The translations under genes were made by a program, and so were the position numbers. 64,000 bases of DNA from NCBI GenBank assembly GCA_947502355.1, contig CANMZP010000003.1, forward strand, positions 124,001 to 188,000, read 5' to 3'. This stretch comes from an uncultured Thalassotalea sp. (GTDB taxonomy: Bacteria; Pseudomonadota; Gammaproteobacteria; Enterobacterales; Alteromonadaceae). Under the pieces are notes generated by a model. It was not told the DNA's origin, did not search any database, and saw only the letters and a list, made by a program, of their open reading frames with translations. Below, piece after piece: positions 27,859 to 36,739 of this stretch (position 1 is its first letter; every line of letters begins with the position of its first letter).

Positions 27859-28410
27859 TTACCACATTAAATCATCTGGAATTTGGTACTCTGCATACGG
27901 ATCGTCTTCTTCTACTTCATCGGTTTCAACCGTATCGTTATTTAATACGATAACGCTTTCATCCAAAGTAGCGATTTTTTCCGCGGTTTCCGTGGTTACT
28001 AAATAGGTATTCTCGTTTTGCGAACAAATCGCTAAGCGGCCATTAATTAACGCCTTTTGGGTAACAGCATCAACCATAAGCTTTTTAATTTTGCCCTCAG
28101 CCGTGTAGTTGTAGGCAATTTCACCATCAATGCCTTTTAAGCTATGGTGCGTTAAGATTTGCTTAATGCGTAACTGCAATTCTTTTTGCGCTAGCTCTTG
28201 CTGTTTCTGTTCATTTAACGCTTTGTCTTTAGCTGCTTTTTCGGCCTGTGTTTTGGCTAAGTCTTCTTTCACTTGTTCTTGTAGTGATGCTTCAACTTTT
28301 ACACCACTGCGCTTTTGTTTGTTCTTTCTGCGTTTATCACTGTTCGCCTGACGTGCCTTTTGTTTGGTGGTTAGGCCGGCTTTTAATAATTGATCCTGCA
28401 AAGATGCCAT
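27859..28410 (-). CDS. DUF2058 family nucleoprotein-like protein (YaiL-like)
   Basis: 183 residues beginning MASLQDQLLKAGLTTKQKAR, the hallmark of DUF2058 proteins. The N-terminal half is highly charged and coiled-coil-like with many Lys, Glu and Gln residues. The C-terminal half has the conserved IAYNYTAEGKIKKLMVD and a final DDPYAEYQIPDDLMW. E. coli YaiL is of unknown function and has been called a nucleoprotein/polysaccharide-associated protein without firm evidence. Confidence 0.9.
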   Translation of the reverse strand: MASLQDQLLKAGLTTKQKARQANSDKRRKNKQKRSGVKVEASLQEQVKEDLAKTQAEKAAKDKALNEQKQQELAQKELQLRIKQILTHHSLKGIDGEIAYNYTAEGKIKKLMVDAVTQKALINGRLAICSQNENTYLVTTETAEKIATLDESVIVLNNDTVETDEVEEDDPYAEYQIPDDLMW

Positions 28411-28489
28411 GTTTTAACCCTGCTTTGTGTATTCTAATGCGACTGATTTTCAAATATGGCAGGAATTTTACCATATCCGTAATTATCTG

Positions 28490-28518
28490 TTGACAGTTTT
28501 TAAGCGCCCGAATACATT
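28490..28518 (+). promoter_or_regulatory. Sigma-70 promoter of the pheA leader
   Basis: TTGACA at 28490-28495, a 17-base spacer and TACATT at 28513-28518 form a near-consensus promoter. The expected start, 6-7 bases after the -10 hexamer, falls at 28524-28525, on or beside the A of the leader peptide ATG. Confidence 0.8.
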
Positions 28519-28524
28519 AAAAGC

Positions 28525-28572
28525 ATGAACATATTTATTAACGCTTTTAAATTTACTTTCTTTACCGGCTGA
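28525..28572 (+). CDS. pheL: Phenylalanine leader peptide PheL-like (15 aa)
   Basis: The sequence ATG to TGA encodes MNIFINAFKFTFFTG, with five phenylalanines in 15 residues. It precedes pheA and is followed by mutually exclusive RNA hairpins. Slow reading of the Phe codons when charged tRNA-Phe is scarce should favour the antiterminator. There is no Shine-Dalgarno sequence, and the predicted transcript may begin at this ATG, so the peptide could be translated as a leaderless message. Confidence 0.85.
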   Translation: MNIFINAFKFTFFTG

Positions 28573-28631
28573 TGCTGGAGATTTTTCGTATTTAAAAGCC
28601 ACGAAAAACCTCCACTTGGAGGTTTTTTTTT
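28543..28631 (+). promoter_or_regulatory. Phenylalanine attenuator: pairing segments 1, 2, 3 and 4
   Basis: Segment 1 (28543-28552, GCTTTTAAAT) pairs perfectly with 28590-28599 (ATTTAAAAGC). Segment 2 (28577-28589, GGAGATTTTTCGT) pairs with segment 3 (28601-28613, ACGAAAAACCTCC) with one mismatch, giving the antiterminator. Segment 3 with segment 4 (28618-28627) gives the terminator, followed by T residues to 28631. Segment 1 overlaps the Phe codons, so ribosome stalling would free segment 2, as in enteric pheA. Confidence 0.88.
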
Positions 28632-28648
28632 GCCAAAAGGGACATACC

Positions 28649-29827
28649 GTGACTGACAGTTTAGATTTAAATGTAATCCGCGAACAAATCACTAATTTAG
28701 ATCAAGAGCTATTAAGCCTGTTTGCTAAGCGTCGTTCATTAACGTTGAACGTCGCCAAAAGCAAAGCCCATCAAGTGCGCCCGGTACGTGACCAACAACG
28801 TGAACAGGAATTATTGGTTCGCTTAATTCAACTTGGTAAAGACCAAGGCCTTGATGCGCATTACGTAACAAGCATTTTTCAAACCATCATTGAAGACTCG
28901 GTACTAAACCAGCAAGCCTTTTTGCAGCAACTAAAAAACCCAAATTTAAAAACCCCAACGGTGAGTGTGGCATTTTTAGGCGATAAAGGCTCATACAGTC
29001 ACCTTGCCAGTTACCGTTATTTCTCGCGTCGCGCGGAAGAAATCATTGAATGCGGATGTGACACCTTTGAAGATATTTTGCAACAAGTTGAATCGGGTAA
29101 CGTCGACTACGGCATGTTACCGATTGAAAATACCAGCTCGGGCAGTATCAACGAAGTGTATGACTTACTGCAACATACCAATTTATCGATTGTTGGCGAA
29201 TTATCTCAACCTATCGATCACTGCTTACTAACGGCGAGTAACTCAACGTTAAGCGATATTGATACCATTTACGCGCATGCGCAGCCGGTACAGCAATGCA
29301 GTAATTTTCTAAACAAGCAAGACAATATTCGCATTGAATATTGTGACAGCAGCGCTCAGGCGATGTTAAAAGCACAAGCATTACAACAAGCAAACATAGG
29401 TGTGATTGGTAGCGAAGAAGGCGGTAAGCTATACGGGTTAATGCCACTTAAAAAATCCATTGCCAACCAACAGGAAAATCACAGCCGCTTTATTTTGGTT
29501 GCCCGCAAGCCGGTAGATGTAGCCGTACAAATCCCAGCCAAAACCACATTAATTTTAGCCACCAGTCAAGAGCCAGGTGCCTTGGTGGATTGTTTGATCA
29601 TCCTAAAAGAGTTTGGCATTAATATGACCAAGTTGGAATCAAGACCGATCCAAGGACGCCCTTGGGAAGAAATGTTCTATATTGATGTTGAGGCGAATTT
29701 AAAGTCATCAGCGATGCAAGAATGCTTATCGAAACTAAACGACAACACGCGTTTTATCAAAGTATTAGGATGCTACGCTAGCGAGCAAATCAAACCAACC
29801 AAAGTACCTGCCAGCGAAATCGAATAA
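28649..29827 (+). CDS. pheA: Bifunctional chorismate mutase/prephenate dehydratase
   Basis: 392 residues from a GTG with AAAGGGA upstream; an in-frame TTG at 28616 lies inside the attenuator and is rejected. The N-terminal chorismate mutase domain shows IREQITNLDQELLSLFAKRR. The prephenate dehydratase domain has FLGDKGSYSHLASYRYF and GMLPIENTSSGSINEVYDLL. The C-terminal ACT domain has the Phe-binding GALVDCLIILKEFGINMTKL and ESRP. It makes phenylpyruvate for phenylalanine synthesis and is feedback inhibited by Phe in the family. A leader peptide and attenuator control it. Downstream lies a repeat cluster rather than a classical terminator. Confidence 0.96.
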   Translation: MTDSLDLNVIREQITNLDQELLSLFAKRRSLTLNVAKSKAHQVRPVRDQQREQELLVRLIQLGKDQGLDAHYVTSIFQTIIEDSVLNQQAFLQQLKNPNLKTPTVSVAFLGDKGSYSHLASYRYFSRRAEEIIECGCDTFEDILQQVESGNVDYGMLPIENTSSGSINEVYDLLQHTNLSIVGELSQPIDHCLLTASNSTLSDIDTIYAHAQPVQQCSNFLNKQDNIRIEYCDSSAQAMLKAQALQQANIGVIGSEEGGKLYGLMPLKKSIANQQENHSRFILVARKPVDVAVQIPAKTTLILATSQEPGALVDCLIILKEFGINMTKLESRPIQGRPWEEMFYIDVEANLKSSAMQECLSKLNDNTRFIKVLGCYASEQIKPTKVPASEIE

Positions 29828-29832
29828 TAAAT

Positions 29833-29931
29833 AATTGGGGCAGATATAAATTGGGGTCAGATGAACATTTCCAATCACAAGTTGGAAATGTTCATCTGAC
29901 CCCAATTGTTTATGTTCATCTGACCCCAATT
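29833..29931. repeat. Nested palindromic repeat cluster (GGGGTCAGATGAACAT type)
   Basis: A perfect 26-bp inverted repeat (29849-29874 and 29882-29907) surrounds a 7-base loop; its outer end reads AATTGGGGTCAGATG. The 20 bases at 29888-29907 recur directly at 29912-29931, and a degenerate forward unit lies at 29833-29848, so four units are arranged two by two in opposite directions. TTGGGGTCAGA palindromes of this kind are, to my recollection, found beside REP-associated transposases in marine gammaproteobacteria; no transposase is present here. Confidence 0.75.
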
Positions 29932-30016
29932 TTTTGTGTGTAACAAAAACTTACTTTACATACAAAAAATCATATATACACTATTACACATATTATTTGG
30001 CTATGGTGTATTTATA

Positions 30017-30832
30017 ATGTCGACAAAAAGCATTTTATTTTTATGTACCGGTAACTCGGCACGCTCGCAAATGGCTGAAGCAATTTTGCGCCATATTGCT
30101 GGTGATAGCCACAATGTCGTGAGTGCCGGTACGCAAATCGTTCCGATAGACCCGCGTACTCATGCCACTTTAAAGAAATTCTCCATTGATGACAGCATGC
30201 TCTGCTCTACGCATTTCGATGAGGTAATTAATCAGTCTTTCGATTATGTGATCACCTTGTGTGATGACGCAGATCGTGTCTGCCTTGAATACTCCGGCGC
30301 CAATAAACTTAAGGCACTTAATCAAATATCATGGAGCTTTATCGATCCAAAGGCCGAGACAAATGCCAATGATCCTCTGATTTTCGATAAAGTCTTTTTA
30401 GCCATTTATACTCGCCTAAAAATGCTTTTAGATATCGACAATCAAATTAGCACTGAGGCTTTGCTTGACAATCAAATACCAAAGTTTGAGCCGACCGTGT
30501 TTTTCAAAGGGCTGACCGATGACATCCGCTTAAACAGCTTAATGTTAATGATTTACTTTGGTGAGTTATGTGTGTGCGAATTAATGACCGCCTTACAAGA
30601 AGACAGTCAGCCAAAAGTATCTCGTAATTTAGCCGTGTTAAAAAAGGCCGGCATCTTATCCGATCGAAAGCATGGGCAATGGGTATTTTATCGGGTAAAC
30701 CCACAATTACCGCAATGGGCTAAATCGGTTTTGGCTGAAACGGCCGAAAACAATATCAACCAAGTTATCGAGCAAGTGGCTCGACTAACGCAAATGGCAG
30801 ATAGACCAAGTAAAAGTCGATTCTGTCAGTAA
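30017..30832 (+). CDS. Arsenate reductase (LMW-PTP type) fused to ArsR-type repressor
   Basis: 271 residues from the ATG at 30017; the upstream extension is not protein-like. Residues 1-140 are a thioredoxin-coupled arsenate reductase of the low-molecular-weight phosphatase fold with the P-loop CTGNSARS (Cys10) and the redox pair Cys82/Cys89 in LCDDADRVC, the same numbering as in plasmid pI258 ArsC. Residues 160-260 are an ArsR winged helix with ELCVCEL (Cys185, Cys187), the arsenite sensor motif. The protein should both reduce arsenate and repress its operon. It heads a unit with acr3 and a phosphatase gene. The order ArsC then ArsR is opposite to the described ArsRC fusions I recall. Confidence 0.92.
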   Translation: MSTKSILFLCTGNSARSQMAEAILRHIAGDSHNVVSAGTQIVPIDPRTHATLKKFSIDDSMLCSTHFDEVINQSFDYVITLCDDADRVCLEYSGANKLKALNQISWSFIDPKAETNANDPLIFDKVFLAIYTRLKMLLDIDNQISTEALLDNQIPKFEPTVFFKGLTDDIRLNSLMLMIYFGELCVCELMTALQEDSQPKVSRNLAVLKKAGILSDRKHGQWVFYRVNPQLPQWAKSVLAETAENNINQVIEQVARLTQMADRPSKSRFCQ

Positions 30833-30865
30833 GCTATTATCTTTTTTATTTAATTGGAGCCTGTT

Positions 30866-31891
30866 ATGGGTATTTTTGAGCGTTATTTATCCGTTTGGGT
30901 AGGACTAAGTATTATTGCAGGGGTTGTCCTTGGCTTATGGCAACCGGATGTATTCCAACTTATTGCGGGGCTAGAAGTGGCTCATGTAAACATTGTTGTG
31001 GCGGTATTTATCTGGGTAATGATTTACCCAATGATGGTACAAATCGATTTTTCTGCAGTAAAAGATGTAGGTAAAAATCCGAAAGGTTTGGTGCTAACCA
31101 TCGTCGTTAACTGGTTAATAAAGCCCTTTACTATGGCTGCCCTTGGTTGGTTATTCTTTAATGTATTTTTTGCCGACATGGTGTCTGCACAATCGGCACA
31201 AGAATACATTGCCGGTATGATCCTTTTAGGTGTAGCACCTTGCACAGCCATGGTGTTTGTTTGGTCGCAGTTAACCAAAGGCGACCCAAATTACACCTTA
31301 GTTCAGGTATCGGTTAACGATGTGATCATGGTATTTGCCTTCGCACCCATTACGGCCTTTTTATTAGGGGTAAGCGATATTCAAGTGCCATGGGAAACTC
31401 TGCTTATCTCTGTGGTACTTTACGTATTGCTGCCATTAATTGCCGGCATTATTACCCGCAGGGCGCTAAATAATAAGCATGATGGCGACTCTATTGGTAA
31501 CTTTTTAGCAACCCTGAAACCATGGTCTATCGTTGGATTATTAGCGACAGTTGTGTTGTTGTTTGGCTTTCAAGCAAATACCATTATTGACGATCCAAAA
31601 ACCATTGTATTAATTGCCATCCCATTAATGATCCAAACCTACGGCATCTTTGTGATTGCCTATATTGCAGCAAAATGGATGAAACTGCCGCATAATATTG
31701 CAGGACCGGCGTGTTTAATTGGTACCTCAAACTTTTTCGAATTAGCGGTAGCTGTGGCCATCTCATTATTTGGCTTACATTCAGGCGCTGCCCTTGCAAC
31801 GGTTGTTGGTGTTTTGGTTGAAGTACCCGTTATGCTATCACTTGTTGCCATTGTAAATCGTACACAACATTGGTTTAAACCATCTGCTTAA
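30866..31891 (+). CDS. acr3: Arsenite efflux permease, ACR3 family
   Basis: 341 residues from the ATG at 30866, which has GGAG six bases upstream; the in-frame TTG at 30854 lies ahead of that site. About ten membrane helices are visible, starting [20 protein letters not shown]. The family cysteine lies in [19 protein letters not shown], followed by the charged [11 protein letters not shown]. Acr3 expels arsenite through the inner membrane using the proton gradient. It sits 33 bases after the ArsC-ArsR fusion gene and 11 bases before a phosphatase gene, forming an arsenic resistance operon. Confidence 0.95.
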   Translation: MGIFERYLSVWVGLSIIAGVVLGLWQPDVFQLIAGLEVAHVNIVVAVFIWVMIYPMMVQIDFSAVKDVGKNPKGLVLTIVVNWLIKPFTMAALGWLFFNVFFADMVSAQSAQEYIAGMILLGVAPCTAMVFVWSQLTKGDPNYTLVQVSVNDVIMVFAFAPITAFLLGVSDIQVPWETLLISVVLYVLLPLIAGIITRRALNNKHDGDSIGNFLATLKPWSIVGLLATVVLLFGFQANTIIDDPKTIVLIAIPLMIQTYGIFVIAYIAAKWMKLPHNIAGPACLIGTSNFFELAVAVAISLFGLHSGAALATVVGVLVEVPVMLSLVAIVNRTQHWFKPSA

Positions 31892-31902
31892 GGAGCCAAC
31901 AC

Positions 31903-32391
31903 ATGGAAAAACATCCATATCAAACATTATCTGTTGAAAACGGTGCTAAGTTATTATTTACCCCTTGTCCGGGAACAAAAGATGAATCACTAACCGATTC
32001 GATTGCCACCTTAAAACAAGCCGGTGCGCAAGCGGTGGTGACGTTATTTTTTGATAAAGAAATAGCCGCCAATGATGTTCAAGCTTTACCTGACGTTTGT
32101 AAAGACGCTGGCATCGATTGGTACCAGTTACCCATTACAGATGATTGTGCCCCTGATGACGTTTTTGAAAAGGCCTGGCAACAGCACAAAAAAGCACTTG
32201 TTGATGTAATTAACAAGCAAGGCACTTTAGCCGTTCACTGTAAAGGTGGTACGGGCAGAACCGGTTTAGTGATTGCTTTACTGCTGGCAGAATTTGGTTG
32301 GGATAAAGACAAGGTGATTAGCGAGATTCATAAAGTAAAAGAGAAATCCATGCGCATTCCTCTGCAAGTTGATTACTTTAAAGCATACTAG
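31903..32391 (+). CDS. CDKN3-like dual-specificity phosphatase in the arsenic operon
   Basis: 162 residues with the phosphatase signature HCKGGTGRTG near residue 112-121 (Cys-X5-Arg) and an upstream aspartate-containing loop (ITDDCAPDD) that may supply the general acid. It belongs to the cyclin-dependent kinase inhibitor 3/dual-specificity fold rather than to the arsenate reductase fold. Close linkage (11 bases) to acr3 and an AAGGAG site suggest a role in arsenic or arsenylated-metabolite handling, but that is inference. A strong terminator follows, closing the operon. Confidence 0.85.
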   Translation: MEKHPYQTLSVENGAKLLFTPCPGTKDESLTDSIATLKQAGAQAVVTLFFDKEIAANDVQALPDVCKDAGIDWYQLPITDDCAPDDVFEKAWQQHKKALVDVINKQGTLAVHCKGGTGRTGLVIALLLAEFGWDKDKVISEIHKVKEKSMRIPLQVDYFKAY

Positions 32392-32456
32392 CTTTGGCGA
32401 CTATTGAATAAAATATATAATCATTGCTCCATGACATTCATGTCAGCACAATATAC

Positions 32457-32488
32457 AAAAATGGGATCACATGTGATCCCATTTTTTT
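32457..32488 (+). terminator. Terminator of the arsenic operon (also usable by the RND operon)
   Basis: AAAAATGGGATCACA and TGTGATCCCATTTTT make a perfect 15-bp self-complementary arm pair, with T residues on one side and A residues on the other. It lies between convergent operons. Confidence 0.9.
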
Positions 32489-32504
32489 GCCTTAGATTTT
32501 TTTA

Positions 32505-35500
32505 TTAAGCTTTAGTCGCTTCACCGCTTTCAATCTGAGCGCTTTCAATCTGAGCGCCTTCAATTTGAGCGACTTCTAATTGCCCTGCTTCAATTTGCTT
32601 AGCAATGAATTCAGGCGATTTCGTATTGCGGCATAACCAGTAATACGCACTTGGCACGATAAACAAGGTGAAGATACTGGATATTGCTACCCCAGCAAAA
32701 ATCACCACCCCCAATACCATGCGACTTTCAGCCCCAGGTCCGGCGGCTAATACCAAAGGAATCGAACTCATCACGGTAGTGAAGGTTGTCATCACAATCG
32801 GGCGTAAACGCTGCTGTGAAGCTTTTATGATGGCGTCGGTAAACTCTTCACCGGCATCACGAAGCTGGTTAGCAAACTCTACGATTAAAATACCGTTTTT
32901 CGCCGCTAAACCAATAAGCATAACAATTCCGATTTGGCTGTAAATGTTAATGGTTAAGCCCGTCATATAAAGGCCAGCCAAAGCGCCAATTAATGCCAGT
33001 GGCACGGTAAGCAAAATAACAAATGGGTGAATAAAGCTTTCAAATTGCGCGGCTAAAACCAAGAAGGTGATTAATATCGCTAAGCCAAAGATAAGCAACA
33101 TCGAGTTGCTGGTTTCTTTAAGTTTCTGTGATTGACCACTGTAATCAACGGAGGCTTCCACCGGTAGCTCTTCTTTAACGACATTATTTAAGAAATCCAA
33201 TGCTTCACTTAATGTGTAATCACCGGTGATGTTACCCGATAAGGTAATACTTCTTAGTCGGTTAAAACGATTTAAGCGTGCTGAAGTGGCATTTTCTTCA
33301 AATGAAATAAGGTTTGAAAGCGGTACCAGTTGCCCGGTGGATTGTGAGCGAACATAGATATTATCAATCGAACTCGGCGAGCGATGTTTATCTTCATTTC
33401 CCTCTAGCAATACATCGTATTCTTCACCTTTTTCAAGGTAGGTTGTTACTCGGCGCTTACCTAGCATGGTTTCAAGCGTTCGGCCGATATCACCAACACT
33501 CACCCCTAAGTCAGATGCACGTTTGCGATCGATACGGATCATCAGCTGTGGATAGGTTTCTTTGTAGTTACTTTCAAGACCGACAATATTAGGGTTATCC
33601 GCCGCTTTGGCCATAACAATATCGCGCCAGCGAGCCAGCTCTTCATAACTGTTGCCTTGCAATACAAAACCAATAGGACGGCCACCGCCACTGCGACCGC
33701 CTAGGCCACCACGACTCATAATAAAGGCGCGCACATCGGTTACCGATGCCAATTCGCGGTTAAACTCGCTGATAAAGTCAAACGTAGACATGTTACGCTC
33801 TTCCCAATCAGGCAAACCGATGATAGCAACACCACCAACACCACCCCAGCCAGGCGCACGTACAATGACACGATCAAGCGTGCCATCATCGTAGTAACGC
33901 AATAGCTTTTCTTCAATAATTTCCATATTGGCTTTGTTTCGTTCAAAGCTAGAGCCTTCGGCGCCACTCATCATTAAGAATGCGCCACCTCGGTCTTCTT
34001 TCGGCGCATATTCACTAGGAATTTTATCGACGATGGAATATAGACTGGCAAAGGCTAAAGCCATAACAAAAACAACAAACAACGGTTGCTTAATAACCGA
34101 GCTTAATGACGAAGCATACTTGGCTTCGAGTTTGGCAAAATTGCGATCAAGAAACTGCCCAAATGACGAGCTGCGCTTACGGTGTTTTAGCAGTTTTGAA
34201 CACATCATTGGCGTTAACGATAAAGCCGTAACACTTGAAAAAATAACTGCAGCGGCAATGGCTAAGGCAAACTCGGTAAAGAGACGGCCGATATCCCCTG
34301 AAATAAACACCAATGGCACAAATACCGCAACCAACACCATGGTGGTGGCAACAACGGCAAACGCCACTTCTCGGCCACCGTTATAGGCAGCTTGCAATGG
34401 CTTTTCACCATTTTCGATACGGCGGTAAATGTTCTCTAATACAACAATGGAATCATCGACCACTAAACCAATGGCTAACACAAGCGCCAGCAGAGTTAAC
34501 AAGTTGATGGAAAAGCCCAATGAATTTAACACGATCATCGAACCAATCAGCGCAATTGGCACCGTACAAGCTGGTATGATGGTTGCTCGAATATTGCCTA
34601 AGAAAATAAATATCACCAGAATAACCATTACCATGGCAATCCCTAAGGTATTGTATACCTCATCAATAGACTGCTTGATAAAGATACTCGAATCATAACT
34701 AGGCACAATTTCAGTACCCGATGGTAGATTTTGTTTAATTTCTTCCATCTCTTCTTGAGCGGCTTTTACAACGTCAATGGTATTGGCCGTAGACTGTTTA
34801 ATGATCCCAAGACCCACCATGTTACGGCCATTCCCTTTAAACATGGTTTCATCATTTTCTGAGTCCACTTTCACGTTTGCTACATCGCCAAGGCGTACCA
34901 GCGAGTTATTACTCCCTCGGGCAATAACCATATTGGCAAAGTCTTGTGGTGTTTGATAGCTACGCGCAACGCGCACGTTAAAATTACGGTCAACCGATTT
35001 GATTGCCCCGGCCGGTAATTCAATATTCTCACTGCGTAAAGTCGATTCAATATCACTTACTGTAATGCCACGTGCGGCCATGGCATTACGGTCCAGAATG
35101 ATGCGCATCGCATATGTTCGGCCACCACCGACATGAATTTCAGCCACGCCACTAACAACCGCAAATCGGTCAACAATATAGCGTTTGGCATAATCGGTAA
35201 GCTCCAGCGTATTAAACACTTCACTTTGTAAGGTAAACCAGGCGATCACATCACCATCGTCATTGGCTTTGCGTACCTCGGGTGCATTGGCTTGCTCTGG
35301 TAAACGACCAAGCTGAGATGAAATTTTATCGCGTACGTCATTGGCCGCACCGTCAATATCACGTTCTATATTGAACTCAATGGTAATGCTTGAGCGGCCA
35401 TCTCGAGAGCTCGAAGTGATGTTCTTCACCCCTTCAATACCACTGATTTTATCTTCCAGTAGTTTGGTTATTTTGGTCTCAACAATGGCTGCAGAAGCGC

Positions 35501-35657
35501 CAGGGTAAGAGGTACTGATGGTCACGACCGGTTTATCAGTATCAGGGTATTCGCGCAGCGGTAATAATAAAAACGCGACAATACCAAAGGTGACAATAAG
35601 TAGGTTTAAAACCGTTGCGAAAACCGGTCTTTTTACCGATAAGTCGGAAAGGATCAT
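32505..35657 (-). CDS. RND efflux pump permease, HAE-1-like
   Basis: 1050 residues of an inner-membrane resistance-nodulation-division transporter with twelve membrane helices and two large periplasmic loops. Visible motifs include LIVTFGIVAFLLLPLREYPD at the N-terminus, the proton-relay aspartates in LVVDDSIVVLENIYRRIENG, and FVPLVFISGDIGRLF. It overlaps the adaptor gene by four bases (ATGA), so the pair is coupled. No outer-membrane channel gene is adjacent, so a TolC-type partner is probably encoded elsewhere. Substrate is unknown. The cytoplasmic tail carries an unusual AQIES-type pentapeptide repeat. Confidence 0.95.
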   Translation of the reverse strand: MILSDLSVKRPVFATVLNLLIVTFGIVAFLLLPLREYPDTDKPVVTISTSYPGASAAIVETKITKLLEDKISGIEGVKNITSSSRDGRSSITIEFNIERDIDGAANDVRDKISSQLGRLPEQANAPEVRKANDDGDVIAWFTLQSEVFNTLELTDYAKRYIVDRFAVVSGVAEIHVGGGRTYAMRIILDRNAMAARGITVSDIESTLRSENIELPAGAIKSVDRNFNVRVARSYQTPQDFANMVIARGSNNSLVRLGDVANVKVDSENDETMFKGNGRNMVGLGIIKQSTANTIDVVKAAQEEMEEIKQNLPSGTEIVPSYDSSIFIKQSIDEVYNTLGIAMVMVILVIFIFLGNIRATIIPACTVPIALIGSMIVLNSLGFSINLLTLLALVLAIGLVVDDSIVVLENIYRRIENGEKPLQAAYNGGREVAFAVVATTMVLVAVFVPLVFISGDIGRLFTEFALAIAAAVIFSSVTALSLTPMMCSKLLKHRKRSSSFGQFLDRNFAKLEAKYASSLSSVIKQPLFVVFVMALAFASLYSIVDKIPSEYAPKEDRGGAFLMMSGAEGSSFERNKANMEIIEEKLLRYYDDGTLDRVIVRAPGWGGVGGVAIIGLPDWEERNMSTFDFISEFNRELASVTDVRAFIMSRGGLGGRSGGGRPIGFVLQGNSYEELARWRDIVMAKAADNPNIVGLESNYKETYPQLMIRIDRKRASDLGVSVGDIGRTLETMLGKRRVTTYLEKGEEYDVLLEGNEDKHRSPSSIDNIYVRSQSTGQLVPLSNLISFEENATSARLNRFNRLRSITLSGNITGDYTLSEALDFLNNVVKEELPVEASVDYSGQSQKLKETSNSMLLIFGLAILITFLVLAAQFESFIHPFVILLTVPLALIGALAGLYMTGLTINIYSQIGIVMLIGLAAKNGILIVEFANQLRDAGEEFTDAIIKASQQRLRPIVMTTFTTVMSSIPLVLAAGPGAESRMVLGVVIFAGVAISSIFTLFIVPSAYYWLCRNTKSPEFIAKQIEAGQLEVAQIEGAQIESAQIESGEATKA
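32527..32601. repeat. 15-bp tandem repeat in the RND permease C-terminus
   Basis: Five units with a 15-bp period, the first two identical (CTTTCAATCTGAGCG), encode tandem QIE(S/G)A pentapeptides just before the stop codon. Later units are degenerate. The period keeps the frame, so unit gain or loss would only change the tail length. Confidence 0.85.
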
Positions 35658-36739
35658 GACTTGCTCTCCGCCTTAGAGTTATCTGCAACTAGGGTTTCGG
35701 TTTTAACCTGTACCCCATCACGAAGTTTTAATGACCCTTCGGTAACCACATCTTCACCGTTTGCCAGGCCAGATACGATTTCAACAACACCCGGTTTACG
35801 ACGCCCAAGCTCTACGTATTTGCGCTTGGCAACGCCTTCTTCAACAACAAAGACGAAATGACGGTCTTCAAACGGGATCACCCCACTTTCTGGAATTTGT
35901 AGTACTTGGCTTACATCACGAACGATGGAAATGGCCATTAACATTCCTGGACGTAATTGCGCCGTTTTATTTGGAATTTCAGCACGAATAACCACGGTAC
36001 GAGTATCTGGGTCTACACGAGAAGAGATCCCAGTTACCTTGCCTTGAAATGATTTGTCAGGGTAAGCGATGTTGGTCGCCGCGATGTTTTGACCAATATG
36101 CAATGTTGGTAGGAAACGTTCAGGGATGGCAAAGTCAACCTTAATCACTTCAATATCATCAAGGCTGGTGATGGTGTCACCATTACGAACGGATGCACCA
36201 ACACTCACTTCACGAAAACCTAATTGACCGGCAAACGGTGCCCGTATGGTCAGGTTGTTCAATACCGCCTGAGCACTATTTAAACGCGCTCTTAAGGCAC
36301 TGGTTTTCGCTCGTTGGTCGTCACGCTCTGATATAGAGGATACTTTTTTGGCTAATAACTCATTGTAACGATTAAGCTTTACTTCTGCTTCTTCTAGATT
36401 TGCCTTTAATTCTTTTACTTTGGCAATCTCTTCGGCTTTTACCAACTCAACAAGGATATCTCCTTGCGCGACTTTATCACCGTCATTAAAGTGAACAGTT
36501 TCAACAACGTCCGCATATTGTGCGGTAATTATCACACTCTCACGGGCTTTTGCCGTTCCTAATGCTTCAACTTCATCGGTAAATTCTGCCACCAATGCTG
36601 GGGTTGTTTTAACCGTAACGACTCTTGCACGGTATTTTCCTCCGGCTTCTTCGCTTGGCCAGTTAATAACCACCAACAATGCGATTAAACACAGAGATAA
36701 TAAGATGAGAGGTAAACGAGATGTTTTGCTAGATTCCAT
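35654..36739 (-). CDS. RND periplasmic adaptor (membrane fusion protein)
   Basis: 361 residues with an N-terminal membrane anchor (LPLILLSLCLIALLVVINW), a split lipoyl domain (AQYADVVETVHFNDGDKVAQ and TIRAPFAGQLGFREVSVGAS), an alpha-helical hairpin between them and a beta-barrel/MP domain. It bridges the RND permease to an outer-membrane channel. It is the first gene of the pair and its stop overlaps the permease ATG. About 170 bp upstream separate it from a divergent AsmA-like gene. Confidence 0.94.
   Translation of the reverse strand: MESSKTSRLPLILLSLCLIALLVVINWPSEEAGGKYRARVVTVKTTPALVAEFTDEVEALGTAKARESVIITAQYADVVETVHFNDGDKVAQGDILVELVKAEEIAKVKELKANLEEAEVKLNRYNELLAKKVSSISERDDQRAKTSALRARLNSAQAVLNNLTIRAPFAGQLGFREVSVGASVRNGDTITSLDDIEVIKVDFAIPERFLPTLHIGQNIAATNIAYPDKSFQGKVTGISSRVDPDTRTVVIRAEIPNKTAQLRPGMLMAISIVRDVSQVLQIPESGVIPFEDRHFVFVVEEGVAKRKYVELGRRKPGVVEIVSGLANGEDVVTEGSLKLRDGVQVKTETLVADNSKAESKS

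Noticed and set aside
28616-28648. TTG start for pheA at 28616
   Set aside because: It lies inside the attenuator terminator; the GTG at 28649 has AAAGGGA upstream.
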